DNA from: Nothopassalora personata
Lineage: Eukaryota > Ascomycota > Dothideomycetes > Mycosphaerellales > Mycosphaerellaceae
Direction of reading: 5' to 3'
Length of the DNA stretch: 64,000 bases
Assembly (NCBI GenBank): GCA_033816765.1
Contig: CM066288.1
Span: 1,488,001 to 1,552,000, forward strand
A program made the position numbers and the translations under genes. Numbering within the stretch: the stretch's first letter is position 1; the number at the start of each line of letters is the position of its first letter. Below the pieces are notes generated by a model. The model ran no database searches. It saw nothing but the letters and a program-made list of their open reading frames with translations, and was not told where the DNA came from. Below, piece after piece: positions 54,722 to 64,000 of this stretch.

Positions 54722-57700
54722 ATGGCCAACGTACAACAAACACAAGCCTTCTACGGCCTGACGCTCGAACAAGCCTCAGCACCGACGGCCGCGATCCTCT
54801 GCAACGCGATTCCAGGACTGAAGACGGCGGACCAGCAAATCTTCGAAGCTCGAGGCCAGCACATTTCGCTGCACCGCATCACGGAAAATGCAGATCGCAC
54901 TGAGCGCAAAGTAACGACGGTCCTCGATCAGGATGTCTTTGGCATCGTACGTGGCGTGACAGCCTTCCGCATTCCGGGCACGTCGACAGATCAACTTATC
55001 GTCTCTTCAGACTCCGGCCGAGTGGTCGTCATAACCTACGATGCCGAGAAGAAGCGCTTCAACAGAGTCCATCTCGAGACATACGGCAAGTCGGGTGTCA
55101 GACGGACGATCCCGGGACAGTACCTCGCCAGCGACACGCGAGGACGATGCATCATGTTGGCGAGCGCCGAGAAGAATAAGGTGGTGTACATGATGAACCG
55201 CAATGCAGATGGCACAATCCAGATCAGCAGTCCGCATGAGGCCAACCAGTGGGGCAGTCTGTGTTTTGCGGTGTGTGCGCTGGATACGGGTTGGGAGCCG
55301 CCCGTCTTCGCAGCGCTGGAGGTCGACTACACAGAGGCGGAAAGCGATCCTACAGGCGCCATGTACGAGAGGAGGGAGAAGCAGCTGGTATACTACACCG
55401 TCGATCTCGGTCTCAACCACGTCGTGAAGAGCTGGAGCGATATGGTGGACTACACGGCGAACATGATCTTTGGTGTGCCGGGTGGGCAGGATGGACCGTC
55501 TGGAGTGCTAGTGTGCGCTGAAGATCGCATCTATTACAGGCATGACAAGCACGCTTCGTTGAGCATACCGATCCCGCGAAGGAAAGGAGCTACCGAGGAT
55601 CCGAACAGGAAGAGGATCATCGTTGCTGGCTGCCTACATCTAGCGAAGACGCGGCATGAGTTCTTCTTCTTGCTGCAGACAGAGGATGGCGATGTCTTTA
55701 AGCTCAGCATGACTATGGAGGAAGATGCTCAAGGTCGGACAACGGCAAACCCTGAGCGCATCATTTTGAAGTACTACGATACCTTCCCCGTGGCAAGGCA
55801 GATGCTGCTGCACAAGAAAGGCTACCTATACATCGCCACAGAGAACGGCAACAGCCAGCTCTTCCACATCGACGACCTGGCAGACGATCTCGAATTCGAA
55901 CCACACAACACGTTTACATCCGACGATCTCTCGCCTGAACCAGGAGAAAGCTACGAACCACTCTACTTCCAACCTCGCGAGCTGACCATGACCCACCTGG
56001 CTGTCGACATTCCTGGACTACACCCTCTTTTGAAGACGAAAGTGGATAATCTCACGAATGAGGATGCGCCACAAATCTATGCCATTCAAGGAACAGGCAA
56101 CAAGAGTCAGTTCAAGACCATCAGGCATGGTCTCGACGTCGAAGTGCTCATCAACAACAGCATGGGCAACGTGCCGTACGACAACATCTGGACTTTCAAA
56201 CACCGATCGAGCGACGAGCACCACAAGTATCTTCTTTTGAGCAGTAGCTATGGTGATCTCACCATTGCTTGCTCGATCGGAGACTCTGTCGAACAAATTG
56301 AGAGCTCGCCTTTCCTGGAGAACCGCGCTACCGTACACGCGCAGCAGATGGGTGACGCTACTCTTGTACAGGTACATGCACGCGGTATTCGAAGTATACT
56401 CGAGTCAGGCGCACACAACGAGTGGCAGTCGCCCGCACACCGTACTGTAGTTGTAGCATCGGCGAACGAGCGGCAACTCCTGCTGGCTTTGAGCTCTGCA
56501 GAGCTGGCTTTCTTCTTCATGGGTGACGACGGCATCTTGAATCAGCTTGAAGAGATGCCGGAGATGAGTGGCAAGATCACAGCACTTTCCGTGGGTCAAA
56601 CGCCAAGAGGACGACAGCAGGCGAAATATGCTGTTGTTGGATGTGATGACTGCACTATTCGTGTTTTGAGTATCGAGCTCGACTCGCCGCTAGAGCCACG
56701 CAGCGTGCAAGCTCTGTCTGCGATACCGACCTCGCTCGAAGTTGTCGAAATGCTGGATCCTGCGTCAAATACCACTGTTAACGTCGTTCACATCGGTCTG
56801 CAGTCAGGCTTGTACCTGCGAGCCATTATCGACGAAACAACGGGTGAGCTGGGCGACGTACGGACGAAGTTCCTCGGCACTCTACCACCACGCCTCTGCC
56901 CTGTCGAGGTCAATGACCAAGACTGCATCCTCGCCTGCTCAAGTCGTCCTTGGCTAGGCTTCAATCACCCACAGAACAACCTTTACACCGTCACGCCTCT
57001 CATCACAGAACCTATCAACGCCGCCCGATCATTTATCAGCCCGGATCTGAGCGGCCTTTGCGCCATCCAGGGATCATCACTTCTCATCTTCACCGTTCCG
57101 TCAATAGAAGGACGTTTATCACAAAGCACGATCGACCTCAACTACACGCCACGAGCAATGACTCGCAATCCGTGGTATCCGATATGGTACGTCGCTGAAA
57201 GCGATGGCAATGTACTATCCAAGGCGACTCGAGATCAGCTACGAGGCAGGTCAATAGACGAAGACGAGGAGGCAAAAGCGCTTGAGAAGCATCTCGGTCT
57301 ACCTCGCGGTGCGCAACACTGGGCCTCGTGTATACAGGTTGTTGATCCAGTGACCAAGAATGCTGTGGTGTCGACAGTCGAGCTGGATGAGAACGAGGCA
57401 GCACTTTGCTGTACCTGCGTGGCGTTCGAGTCGAGGGACTGGGAGGTCTTCTTGGCCGTCGGCACCGGTCAGCACATGCAGCCCGGAACGGGCGTGCAGG
57501 CTGTTGGATATGTGCACATTTACAAATTGGTCCAAGATGGCACAAGACTGGAATTCGTCCACAAGACCAAGTTCGACCAACCAGTGTACACCCTGCTAGC
57601 CTTCAATGGTCGCCTCGCCCTGGGTATTGGAAACGAACTCTTCATCTACGACATGGGCATCAAAGCCATGCTTCGGAAAGCCCGTGGCACTGCAACACCG

Positions 57701-58393
57701 AACCAAATCGTCAGCCTCGAAGCCCAAGGCAACCGCATCATATGCGGCGACGTCAGCGAAGGCATCACCTATGTCGTCTACAAGCCCAAATTCAACCGCA
57801 TGATCCCATTCGTCGACGACGTCGTCCAGCGGTGGACCACCTGCACCACCATGGTCGACTACGAAACCGCAGCCGGAGGCGACAAATTCGGTAACCTCTG
57901 GGTCGTCCGCTGTCCCGAACAACCCAGCCAAGAAGCCGACGAAGAAGGTGCCGGCGGCTTCATCATGAACGAGCGCAGCTACCTCAACGGCGCACCCTAC
58001 CGTCTCGATCTCCGCGCCCACTACTTCTGCCAAGATATTCCCACCAGCATGCAGCGCACCTCCCTCGTCGCTGGAGGACAAGAGGTCCTCTTCTGGTCTG
58101 GTCTACAAGGTACCCTCGGCATGCTGGTCCCCTTCGTCACCCGCGAGGATGTGGAATTCTTCACGCAGCTGGAACAGCAGATGCGTGCTGAGGACCCTCC
58201 GCTTGCGGGACGCGATCATCTGATGTATCGATCGTACTATGTGCCCGTTAAAGGTGTCATTGATGGTGATCTCTGCGAGCGGTTTATGCACCTGAGCTAT
58301 GATAGTAAGCAGAAGATTGCGGCGGAGGTGGATAGGGGTGTTAAGGAGATTGAGAAGAAGGTTCAGGAGATGAGGACGAGAGTCGCGTTTTAG
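54722..58393 (+). CDS. RSE1: Pre-mRNA-splicing factor RSE1 (SF3b subunit 3 / SAP130)
   Basis: Core subunit of the SF3b complex of U2 snRNP, needed for branch-point recognition in the nucleus. The 1223-residue product matches the family length (human SF3B3 1217). Landmarks: YGKSG-RR-IPGQYLASD in the first propeller, DYTEAESDPTG, LGLNHVVKSWSD, FGVPGGQDGPSGVLVC, and the C-terminal YYVPVKGVIDGDLCERF ending TRVAF. The family folds as three WD-like propellers with a CPSF-A-type C-terminal half. No intron is visible. ATG at 54722 has a strong context (GCCGCCATGG) and begins the family-like MANVQQTQAFYGLTL. The frame stays open upstream to 54578 inside the transposon end, giving a 48-residue extension I regard as non-native. 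The promoter must lie largely within the transposon or the 106 bp after it. Confidence 0.96.
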   Translation: MANVQQTQAFYGLTLEQASAPTAAILCNAIPGLKTADQQIFEARGQHISLHRITENADRTERKVTTVLDQDVFGIVRGVTAFRIPGTSTDQLIVSSDSGRVVVITYDAEKKRFNRVHLETYGKSGVRRTIPGQYLASDTRGRCIMLASAEKNKVVYMMNRNADGTIQISSPHEANQWGSLCFAVCALDTGWEPPVFAALEVDYTEAESDPTGAMYERREKQLVYYTVDLGLNHVVKSWSDMVDYTANMIFGVPGGQDGPSGVLVCAEDRIYYRHDKHASLSIPIPRRKGATEDPNRKRIIVAGCLHLAKTRHEFFFLLQTEDGDVFKLSMTMEEDAQGRTTANPERIILKYYDTFPVARQMLLHKKGYLYIATENGNSQLFHIDDLADDLEFEPHNTFTSDDLSPEPGESYEPLYFQPRELTMTHLAVDIPGLHPLLKTKVDNLTNEDAPQIYAIQGTGNKSQFKTIRHGLDVEVLINNSMGNVPYDNIWTFKHRSSDEHHKYLLLSSSYGDLTIACSIGDSVEQIESSPFLENRATVHAQQMGDATLVQVHARGIRSILESGAHNEWQSPAHRTVVVASANERQLLLALSSAELAFFFMGDDGILNQLEEMPEMSGKITALSVGQTPRGRQQAKYAVVGCDDCTIRVLSIELDSPLEPRSVQALSAIPTSLEVVEMLDPASNTTVNVVHIGLQSGLYLRAIIDETTGELGDVRTKFLGTLPPRLCPVEVNDQDCILACSSRPWLGFNHPQNNLYTVTPLITEPINAARSFISPDLSGLCAIQGSSLLIFTVPSIEGRLSQSTIDLNYTPRAMTRNPWYPIWYVAESDGNVLSKATRDQLRGRSIDEDEEAKALEKHLGLPRGAQHWASCIQVVDPVTKNAVVSTVELDENEAALCCTCVAFESRDWEVFLAVGTGQHMQPGTGVQAVGYVHIYKLVQDGTRLEFVHKTKFDQPVYTLLAFNGRLALGIGNELFIYDMGIKAMLRKARGTATPNQIVSLEAQGNRIICGDVSEGITYVVYKPKFNRMIPFVDDVVQRWTTCTTMVDYETAAGGDKFGNLWVVRCPEQPSQEADEEGAGGFIMNERSYLNGAPYRLDLRAHYFCQDIPTSMQRTSLVAGGQEVLFWSGLQGTLGMLVPFVTREDVEFFTQLEQQMRAEDPPLAGRDHLMYRSYYVPVKGVIDGDLCERFMHLSYDSKQKIAAEVDRGVKEIEKKVQEMRTRVAF

Positions 58394-61253
58394 GCTGCTC
58401 GAGTCCTAGTGGGTAGAATATGTGAAGGCGAAGCGGAACTTGTATACTGTAGTAGTAGTAATAGCACAAAAGCGTCCTAAGTGGAATGATAAACGATGAT
58501 ACCTGGAAACGGTTGCGCGTGTGTACTGCAATGCTTGGTCAGCGTGGTACTCTGAGTGGAGGTAGGTATGGCATATCGGTGTCCTGTACGTCACGCCGTC
58601 GTTTTGAACTCTGGCATTCTTTCGTGCGAATGGACAGCCCGTGAGACCAGAAGAATCTGCTCGCCTCTAACGAATGTCCTTGCCCGAGACGGTCTAATGC
58701 ATCGCAATACAATACCTCGCAAGACAACTCCGCTTCCATGGCATATGCCATGATGCATGCGGCGCAAGTGCGAGGGATGTCACCGTCTAGCCAGGGACAA
58801 TCGGTCTGCTTTTTTTTTTGCTACTTGTCGCTCTTCTAATCCGGCATCCGATGTATGGAGTATTTTGCCGCTGATCCAGAGCACCGCGCCATGAAGTCTT
58901 GGTCAATTGGAGTGTGCACTGTATTCTCATTGTGGTGTTGTTCGCCCTTCACCACATTCCAGCTCGAAATGATCACTGAGGAATGTACAGGCTCATGTGT
59001 ACCTCGTTCTTCTATGTGTAGGACCAGCCTACGTACAAGTCTCGACGCTTCGCACCAAGGTTTCAACGACTGTTCCTCCGACGTGTTGTCCTATCGACGC
59101 TTTGGGTAAATGAAAGATGCTTTCCCTGCGGCCGCCTTCGGTACTATAGATATGAGCAATCCTCTGCGTTCAATAGAGCCCACCATGCAGCGCGATGCCG
59201 CAGCCGTCGTTCCACATCCATGCCATAAGCGGGAGGCCAAGAGAAGAGGCGGACACTATTCGTGTCAGTCTTCCGTCAATGTACTTGCGAGTCAATATAC
59301 TTGCCAGGGGCATTCTCACAAATGAAACCCAACTGCTTGACAGATCATGATGTAGGTACGTCGCGCGGTCCAGGACGGCTAGGGGGTTGGGCGGTACCCT
59401 TCGGCTCCATTTTGGAGGTGTCGGGCGATGTCGTTGGTTTTGAAGGTTTATTCGAGGTCGGTAAGAATGTTCGTCTTGATCGGGTGAGTTCTTGCGGTCT
59501 TTGAGAAGTGTCTTGTTGGGCTGCGTGAAGTTGTTGTTGTAGTGGTTGTTGACACTTGACTCAGTGGCTTGAGGGAGGACAGAGGCTTGCTTGATATACT
59601 CTCTATCTTGTTGCTGCGGACGTAAGACACTATGCTAGGATCAGATCGCCTCATAGTCGCCCTTCGCTGATCAATGAGCGCGGCGAAGAGATCCGAAGCA
59701 ATGCCACAACAAGGCGGATCGATGTTGAGCCCAATCGCGGTTGCTGAGGTCTCGATTGACTAGTCACGCCGGCCATAGACTGAAAGAGACGACTCATAAC
59801 ATGTCAGCAGTGTAGGCCGCCGGCCCAATCGCGAAGTGCTAAGGGGAGCAGAGAACTGCTCGGTGGCAAATTGCGCTTCGCTGTCCTTCGCGCCCCTAGA
59901 TGACCGCTAGTATGAGGGAGCTGCGACCGGCGGACTGCTCGGTAGGATTGGCTTCGGAAAGCCCGTCGACTCAGCGTGGAAAGCAGGCAGAACAATGAGA
60001 AAGCTGATCAAAGATGGTTGATGAACTGGATCTTGCTAGGCGTATTGGAGCTTCGCAGCCTCCTCTGTCATCCGCTGACGCCGCTGCTGGGACTCATCAT
60101 CGAACATTGTACGCTGGGCATGACCTTAAGGAGGCTGAGCAGTAGAATAGATGCCCTCATCTCAATCGGACTGGTCTTAAGCAGACTTCGGAGTGATCGA
60201 GGAGCAGCATGAACCTCTACGTATACAGGCGATCTTGACAGGGGCCCGGTTGCACTGCCTAGTCGTCGCCCGACTTCGTACCCAGTAAGCACGTGGAAAT
60301 ATGTCAGGTCAAGGTGATGTGGAGCCTGTGACTGTGATCTTCTGGAAGGTACATACGACTCACTCGGCGGCAAGTTTGTCATGCAGGTACATCTCTAGCG
60401 GAACGTAGTAGGTCTGAAGGGCGTTGTGGTGCACGCCGTGAAGGAGGTTCCAGCACAGATAGCTGTGTAAGGCAATAGGGACGCCCGACTGGACCGTCGC
60501 CCTGTACGTATATCAAACCAGTCACGGGGCGTTCAGAGTAATGATGCGGCCTATGGCGTCAATGTGTTGCGGTTTCGTTCTGAACAGAGATCTGACATCG
60601 GAGATCCAGGGCAGCCTCCGAAAGGTGGCTGTGGGACAAAAGAACAATGCAGGTTGGAACGCCTTCCTGCCCTTGGGCGACCGATGGCATTGCTGCATGT
60701 CCAGTCATGGCTTTAAGAGCTGATCCGAAGCTCAAGGCAGAGAGAGAGAGTAGCTCCATAGCAGTAAACGTCATGGCTATGCGAAGTCAGCATACGTCTC
60801 TCGAACAGCAGAAGCATCGCATAGAAGATACAGGCATGGGAGATGACTGTTGAGATCACAATCTCTCAGCCCCCTTCGTTGCCTTGTTTTGCTTCACCGG
60901 TCCTCTTATCCCCGCAGGTCTGCCTGATTCAAGACTGGATAGCCACAGCGTGACGGAAGTACTGTACACACCGGAGACGCCGTCTATGGGTCCCCAAGTT
61001 ATCCGGGATCATGCTTCAAGAACTAGTTTTGATGAGTGCGAGGGTGAAGGCGAGGAAAGGCAGGTTGAAGATGATGTGGAAAGGACGAAGCGATGCAGCT
61101 CGAGCCGGCCCCACACTTGCCTTTAAGGTTTAGCTCATCCCGGAGACGCGTCCGTTTAACTCCGTTATGCGTGCATGAGATGAGACGGAAGGTGCGGCCG
61201 AGCAAATCAATACAAGTACTACACTACTACATTCACATGCCTGATGTGCACCA
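58394..61253. other. Intergenic 2.86 kb, no gene recognised
   Basis: Normal composition, a T10 run at about 58810, and many short frames on both strands with no recognisable domain or plausible exon chain. A Thr-rich minus-strand frame at 59448-59654 is low complexity. Transcripts of RSE1 and of the oxidoreductase converge on this region, so it should hold both 3' ends. Confidence 0.5.
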
Positions 61254-62699
61254 CTAGTCAACTCCATTCGGTTTGCTCTTCTTCTCCTCGAATTCCTTGC
61301 GGAAGATCGCTTCCATCTCTCGCCTCACAGCCACGGCTTGGTTGTCTTCGCTGTACTCGACATCTTGCCAGCTGAGGCCTTGGCCTTGCTTGACATCGTT
61401 CTTGAGCGTGATGCCGTGAGCCAACCCGACAGGTAGACCTCCGATCTTCATAGAACTCTCAGCTGGCAGGAGCTTGCCATAAACCATGAACCCTCCCTCT
61501 CCATCCAGTTTCTCACCAGCCTTCAGATCCCGCTTAGCAGTGGCAACGACGTCTCCAGCCCAGGTCCTTGTCTGTCCGGTGGGTTCGCCACGACACATGA
61601 TGGTTGCTACCGAGACTCCTAGCTCCAGACCAATCAGGTGGTATGGCTTATACTGCACCGCGTACCTTCCTGTGCTGTCCGTCTGAAGGCCATATTGAGC
61701 AAAGCACTCCCTCTGGTACTCGCCTGGTGCTTCGATGATTACATATACACCCCATCGTAGATCGTCGAATGTGGGCCGACCGTCAACTTCGAGGCAAGAC
61801 ACAACTTCGACTGTGCCCTTCTTTTCCAACAGGCCGCCATCCTCCTTAGGCCGCAGTGTCCGAGGAAGGTCGTGCTTTCCACACGGTGGGAAGAGGAGAC
61901 CATCAGATGGAGGTGTCAGGTCACATCCATTTGCCACAGCCGCCATCTCCAACGCTGACTTTGTGCCGTCCAGGAAAGAATTGAACATTTGCGGGTTGAA
62001 GTCACCAGTCGCCAACTGTTCTTTCGTAAAGCCATAGTAGTCCCATACCGTGTCTGGAGTTGACCAATGATACGCAGGAAGATGCTTTGTGCCTTTGCCA
62101 GCGCAGACTACATCGAATCCTGCGGTCCTCGCCCAGTCGACAAGCTCAGCGATCAAGGCTGGCTGATCTCCGTACGCCATGGAATATATTATGCCGGCCT
62201 CTCTAGCTTTTCGAGTAAGCAGTGGCCCGGCAAGCACATCGGCTTCGACGTTGATCATAACGATGTGCTTCTTGTGCTCACAACATAACAGCGCATGTCG
62301 AATACCTGCTGATGGACTACCAGTGACTTCCAACACCACGTCGATGCCCGGCGTCGCGATCATTGCTGCTGAGTCCTGAGTAATGGCAACTTTTCCAGCC
62401 TTGATACCCTCCTCAATGGGCATTGCACCGGCTGCATCGTATCGATCCTCGGGATAACCAGTTCGCTTGAGAGCTGCTTTGGCTCGATCGGCTGATAAGT
62501 CCGCAATGGCTGCTAGCCGCATGCCAGGTGTGCGGTGCGACTGAGATATACTGCTTACGATCAGCTGCATTCTGCTCTCGACCAAAGGCCAAACATGTAC
62601 TCACAACATGGACCCGAACTTGCCCGCTCCAATCAAACCGACCTGGATAGGCCTGCCTGCTGCCTCGCGCTCAGCGAGCTTCGTTGAAAGGCTTGTCAT
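61254..62699 (-). CDS. NAD(P)-dependent oxidoreductase with SAF-like C-terminal domain (two exons, 463 aa)
   Basis: Exon 1 62605-62699, intron 62551-62604 (54 bp, donor GTGAGT, acceptor CAG), exon 2 61254-62550. The spliced product starts MTSLSTKLAEREAAGRPIQV and has a Rossmann motif G24-A-G26-K-F-G29 followed across the splice by SMF-ISQSHRTPGMRLAAIADL. Middle: substrate or dimerisation region with AYGDQPALIAELVDWART. C-terminal part from about residue 360 (GDVVATAKRDLKAGEKLDGEG) resembles a SAF domain. This homoserine-dehydrogenase-like plus SAF arrangement is known in bacteria and fungi, but the substrate is uncertain. Start chosen at 62699 because the product then matches family N-termini; an in-frame ATG at 62798 gives an atypical leader. 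Confidence 0.85.
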
Positions 62700-63586
62700 A
62701 ATTGCTGAGTTACTCCTAGATGCTACGCTCGAAACAATTGATGGCGAGAAAGAAATAATCGAGAAGTGTTTGCGAAACAACAACCACTTTGCAACCAACT
62801 TCGCCCTCCAGTGATCTATATCCAGTACCCCGCAAGCGAACTCGGAGCCTCGACACGAGGTGCTTGTCGATCCACAGTTGCGGCAGACCTTCTACATGAA
62901 GAAGCCTTGCTTTGAGAAGGGAAATTCTTTCCTTCGGCGACCTGACTGAAACTACCCAGGGGAACATCAACCATTTCCAGATCTTAGAAGCATCTTCCCA
63001 ATCGGAATATGTCGCAGAGAAAGGGCGTATTAAACTGTATCAGAATGCTGTTCATCATGTGGCTCGCATGAGGAAGGAACCGTGAACGATCATCGTCAGG
63101 ACCTTCGAGCTGATTAGGTCTCCATTCCGCTTCTTGAGGACCAGCACAAGGCCGTGGAGCGTGAGGGCGACTGCGATTGCGCACGAGAAGCTTGACCAGG
63201 TCCAGACCTTCTGTCACTCTCATCAGCCCCGATGCCCTGAGGGCGTTGATGACTTGACACAGATCAGTTGATGTGGTTCTGCTCGGACGACTTCACCTTG
63301 TATTTCGCCAAGCCGGAGCCGGGGCCAGAACCCCACCAGTTCCTGTGTGACGTGCTGTCGCCACTTCAACCAAGCATCACGCATTTACATGCATTCTGGC
63401 TCTGTTTCATGGTAGAATCACGTCCAGATCGATATATTAGCTAATAGGTAAGACGTGCTGCTACACGCTTCAGGTATTTCCACAACACCAAATGCGAAAG
63501 ACGAATATATCTGGTCTTCGAAACACAGTCAGTCGACGAGACACCACCCAATCCGAAGAACAGCGGACATATAGAGCCCAAAGAAC
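62700..63586. other. Divergent intergenic region (887 bp)
   Basis: Lies between two genes transcribed away from each other, so it should hold both promoters. No RNA gene, repeat or convincing small gene was seen. Confidence 0.5.
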
Positions 63587-64000
63587 ATGACAACTACATC
63601 TCAACCACGACTTCCAAGCGAGACCTCCCACCAAACTCTCCACAGCACAACACCCTCCCGAGCCGCCTCAATAGCAGCAACCGACACCACCTCAACCCTC
63701 ACAGCCATCGAAGACGGCGCAGATGGGGCTGGCAACACCACGCCCCGCGCCCTCTCTTTAGCTCCTACTCTCGTCGAGACGCGCACAAGATACCGCGGCT
63801 TCGCCTCCGAAGCTGCCTACCAAGCAGCTTTGCATGAGTGGGCAGAATCGAGACGATACATTCAGCAGGACGATACGGCGGTGATAGGGTTCTATGGCGA
63901 GACAACGCTGGAGGAGTTAGCGGCTAGGCCGAGGGTGGAATTTGGGTTTAGTCGGAAGTGGAGGGAGAGGAAGGAGAGGAAGATGCTCAGGCAGCAGGGG
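63587..64000 (+). CDS. Conserved-looking hypothetical protein, N-terminal 138 residues (runs off window)
   Basis: Open from ATG at 63587 (context AGAACATGAC) to the last base without a stop. The N-terminal 55 residues are Ser/Thr-rich and look disordered. Then follow TRYRGFASEAAYQAALHEWA, an acidic/aromatic stretch (QQDDTAVIGFYGETTLEEL) and a basic Lys/Arg end. GC-rich third positions fit a real gene. No enzyme motif is visible. The antisense frame at 63601-63786 is a shadow. Confidence 0.6.
   Translation, partial: MTTTSQPRLPSETSHQTLHSTTPSRAASIAATDTTSTLTAIEDGADGAGNTTPRALSLAPTLVETRTRYRGFASEAAYQAALHEWAESRRYIQQDDTAVIGFYGETTLEELAARPRVEFGFSRKWRERKERKMLRQQG

Noticed and set aside
57138..58081. Minus-strand frames of 135 and 161 codons
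   Set aside because: Shadows of RSE1 coding sequence.
62700..62798. Upstream ATG for the oxidoreductase
   Set aside because: It would add 33 residues of hydrophobic, atypical leader; the family-like start is MTSLSTKLAERE.

Overview
The window looks like a chromosome segment of a filamentous ascomycete (Pezizomycotina; Dothideomycete-like, by inference). It has short fungal introns (54-67 bp), an essential ascomycete housekeeping gene (RSE1), and long tracts eroded by repeat-induced point mutation (RIP). In those tracts CpA/TpG is nearly absent, TpA is abundant and CpG is kept, so old coding frames survive as reading frames peppered with TAG/TAA where Trp and Gln once stood and Tyr where Cys once stood. 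About 50 kb of the 64 kb is nested transposable elements. Most long reading frames could be recognised only by reading through these stops.

Layout. 1-11072: a minus-strand Ty3/Gypsy relic (called F), interrupted by a 765-bp retroposon-like insert with a 13-bp target duplication and by a gag-only LTR element (N, 7177-9670). 11073-28746: two Ty1/Copia relics in opposite orientation; the first is split by a Ty3/Gypsy chromovirus relic (E, 15565-22347), the second by a young solo LTR (26437-26755). 28747-30668: truncated minus-strand Gypsy relic D. 30669-44266: plus-strand Gypsy chromovirus relic C, split by an intact, un-RIPped self-priming Ty3/Gypsy element G (31353-38259) with identical 186-bp LTRs, a TTATT duplication and a 2040-residue polyprotein. 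44267-46144: 3' half of a DNA transposon (B). 46145-49753: a low-RIP island with an amidase pseudogene and two tandem two-exon genes for small secreted cysteine-rich proteins. 49762-54615: a complete 4854-bp hAT-like transposon (A) related to B, with terminal inverted repeats and an 8-bp near-perfect target duplication. 54722-64000: ordinary gene space with RSE1 (splicing factor 3b subunit), a two-exon NAD(P)-dependent oxidoreductase with a SAF-like tail, and the start of a conserved hypothetical gene that runs off the right edge.

The most interesting observations: (1) three unrelated repeats (N, C, A) each carry a RIP-eroded accessory frame with the spacing of a fungal Zn2Cys6 cluster followed, most clearly in N and C, by a coiled-coil-like stretch, antisense to gag/pol in the two LTR elements; (2) G and E both have a 10-nt sequence one base inside the 5' LTR that is the exact complement of a site within the LTR, as in Tf1-type self-priming; (3) a 26-bp palindrome recurs three times in non-homologous contexts; (4) transposon A/B is saturated with an AGCGAGTC motif, inverted at its two ends; (5) two tandem small secreted proteins are recoverable only by splicing; (6) transposon A ends about 106 bp before the RSE1 start codon, and its terminal repeat supplies an in-frame upstream ATG.
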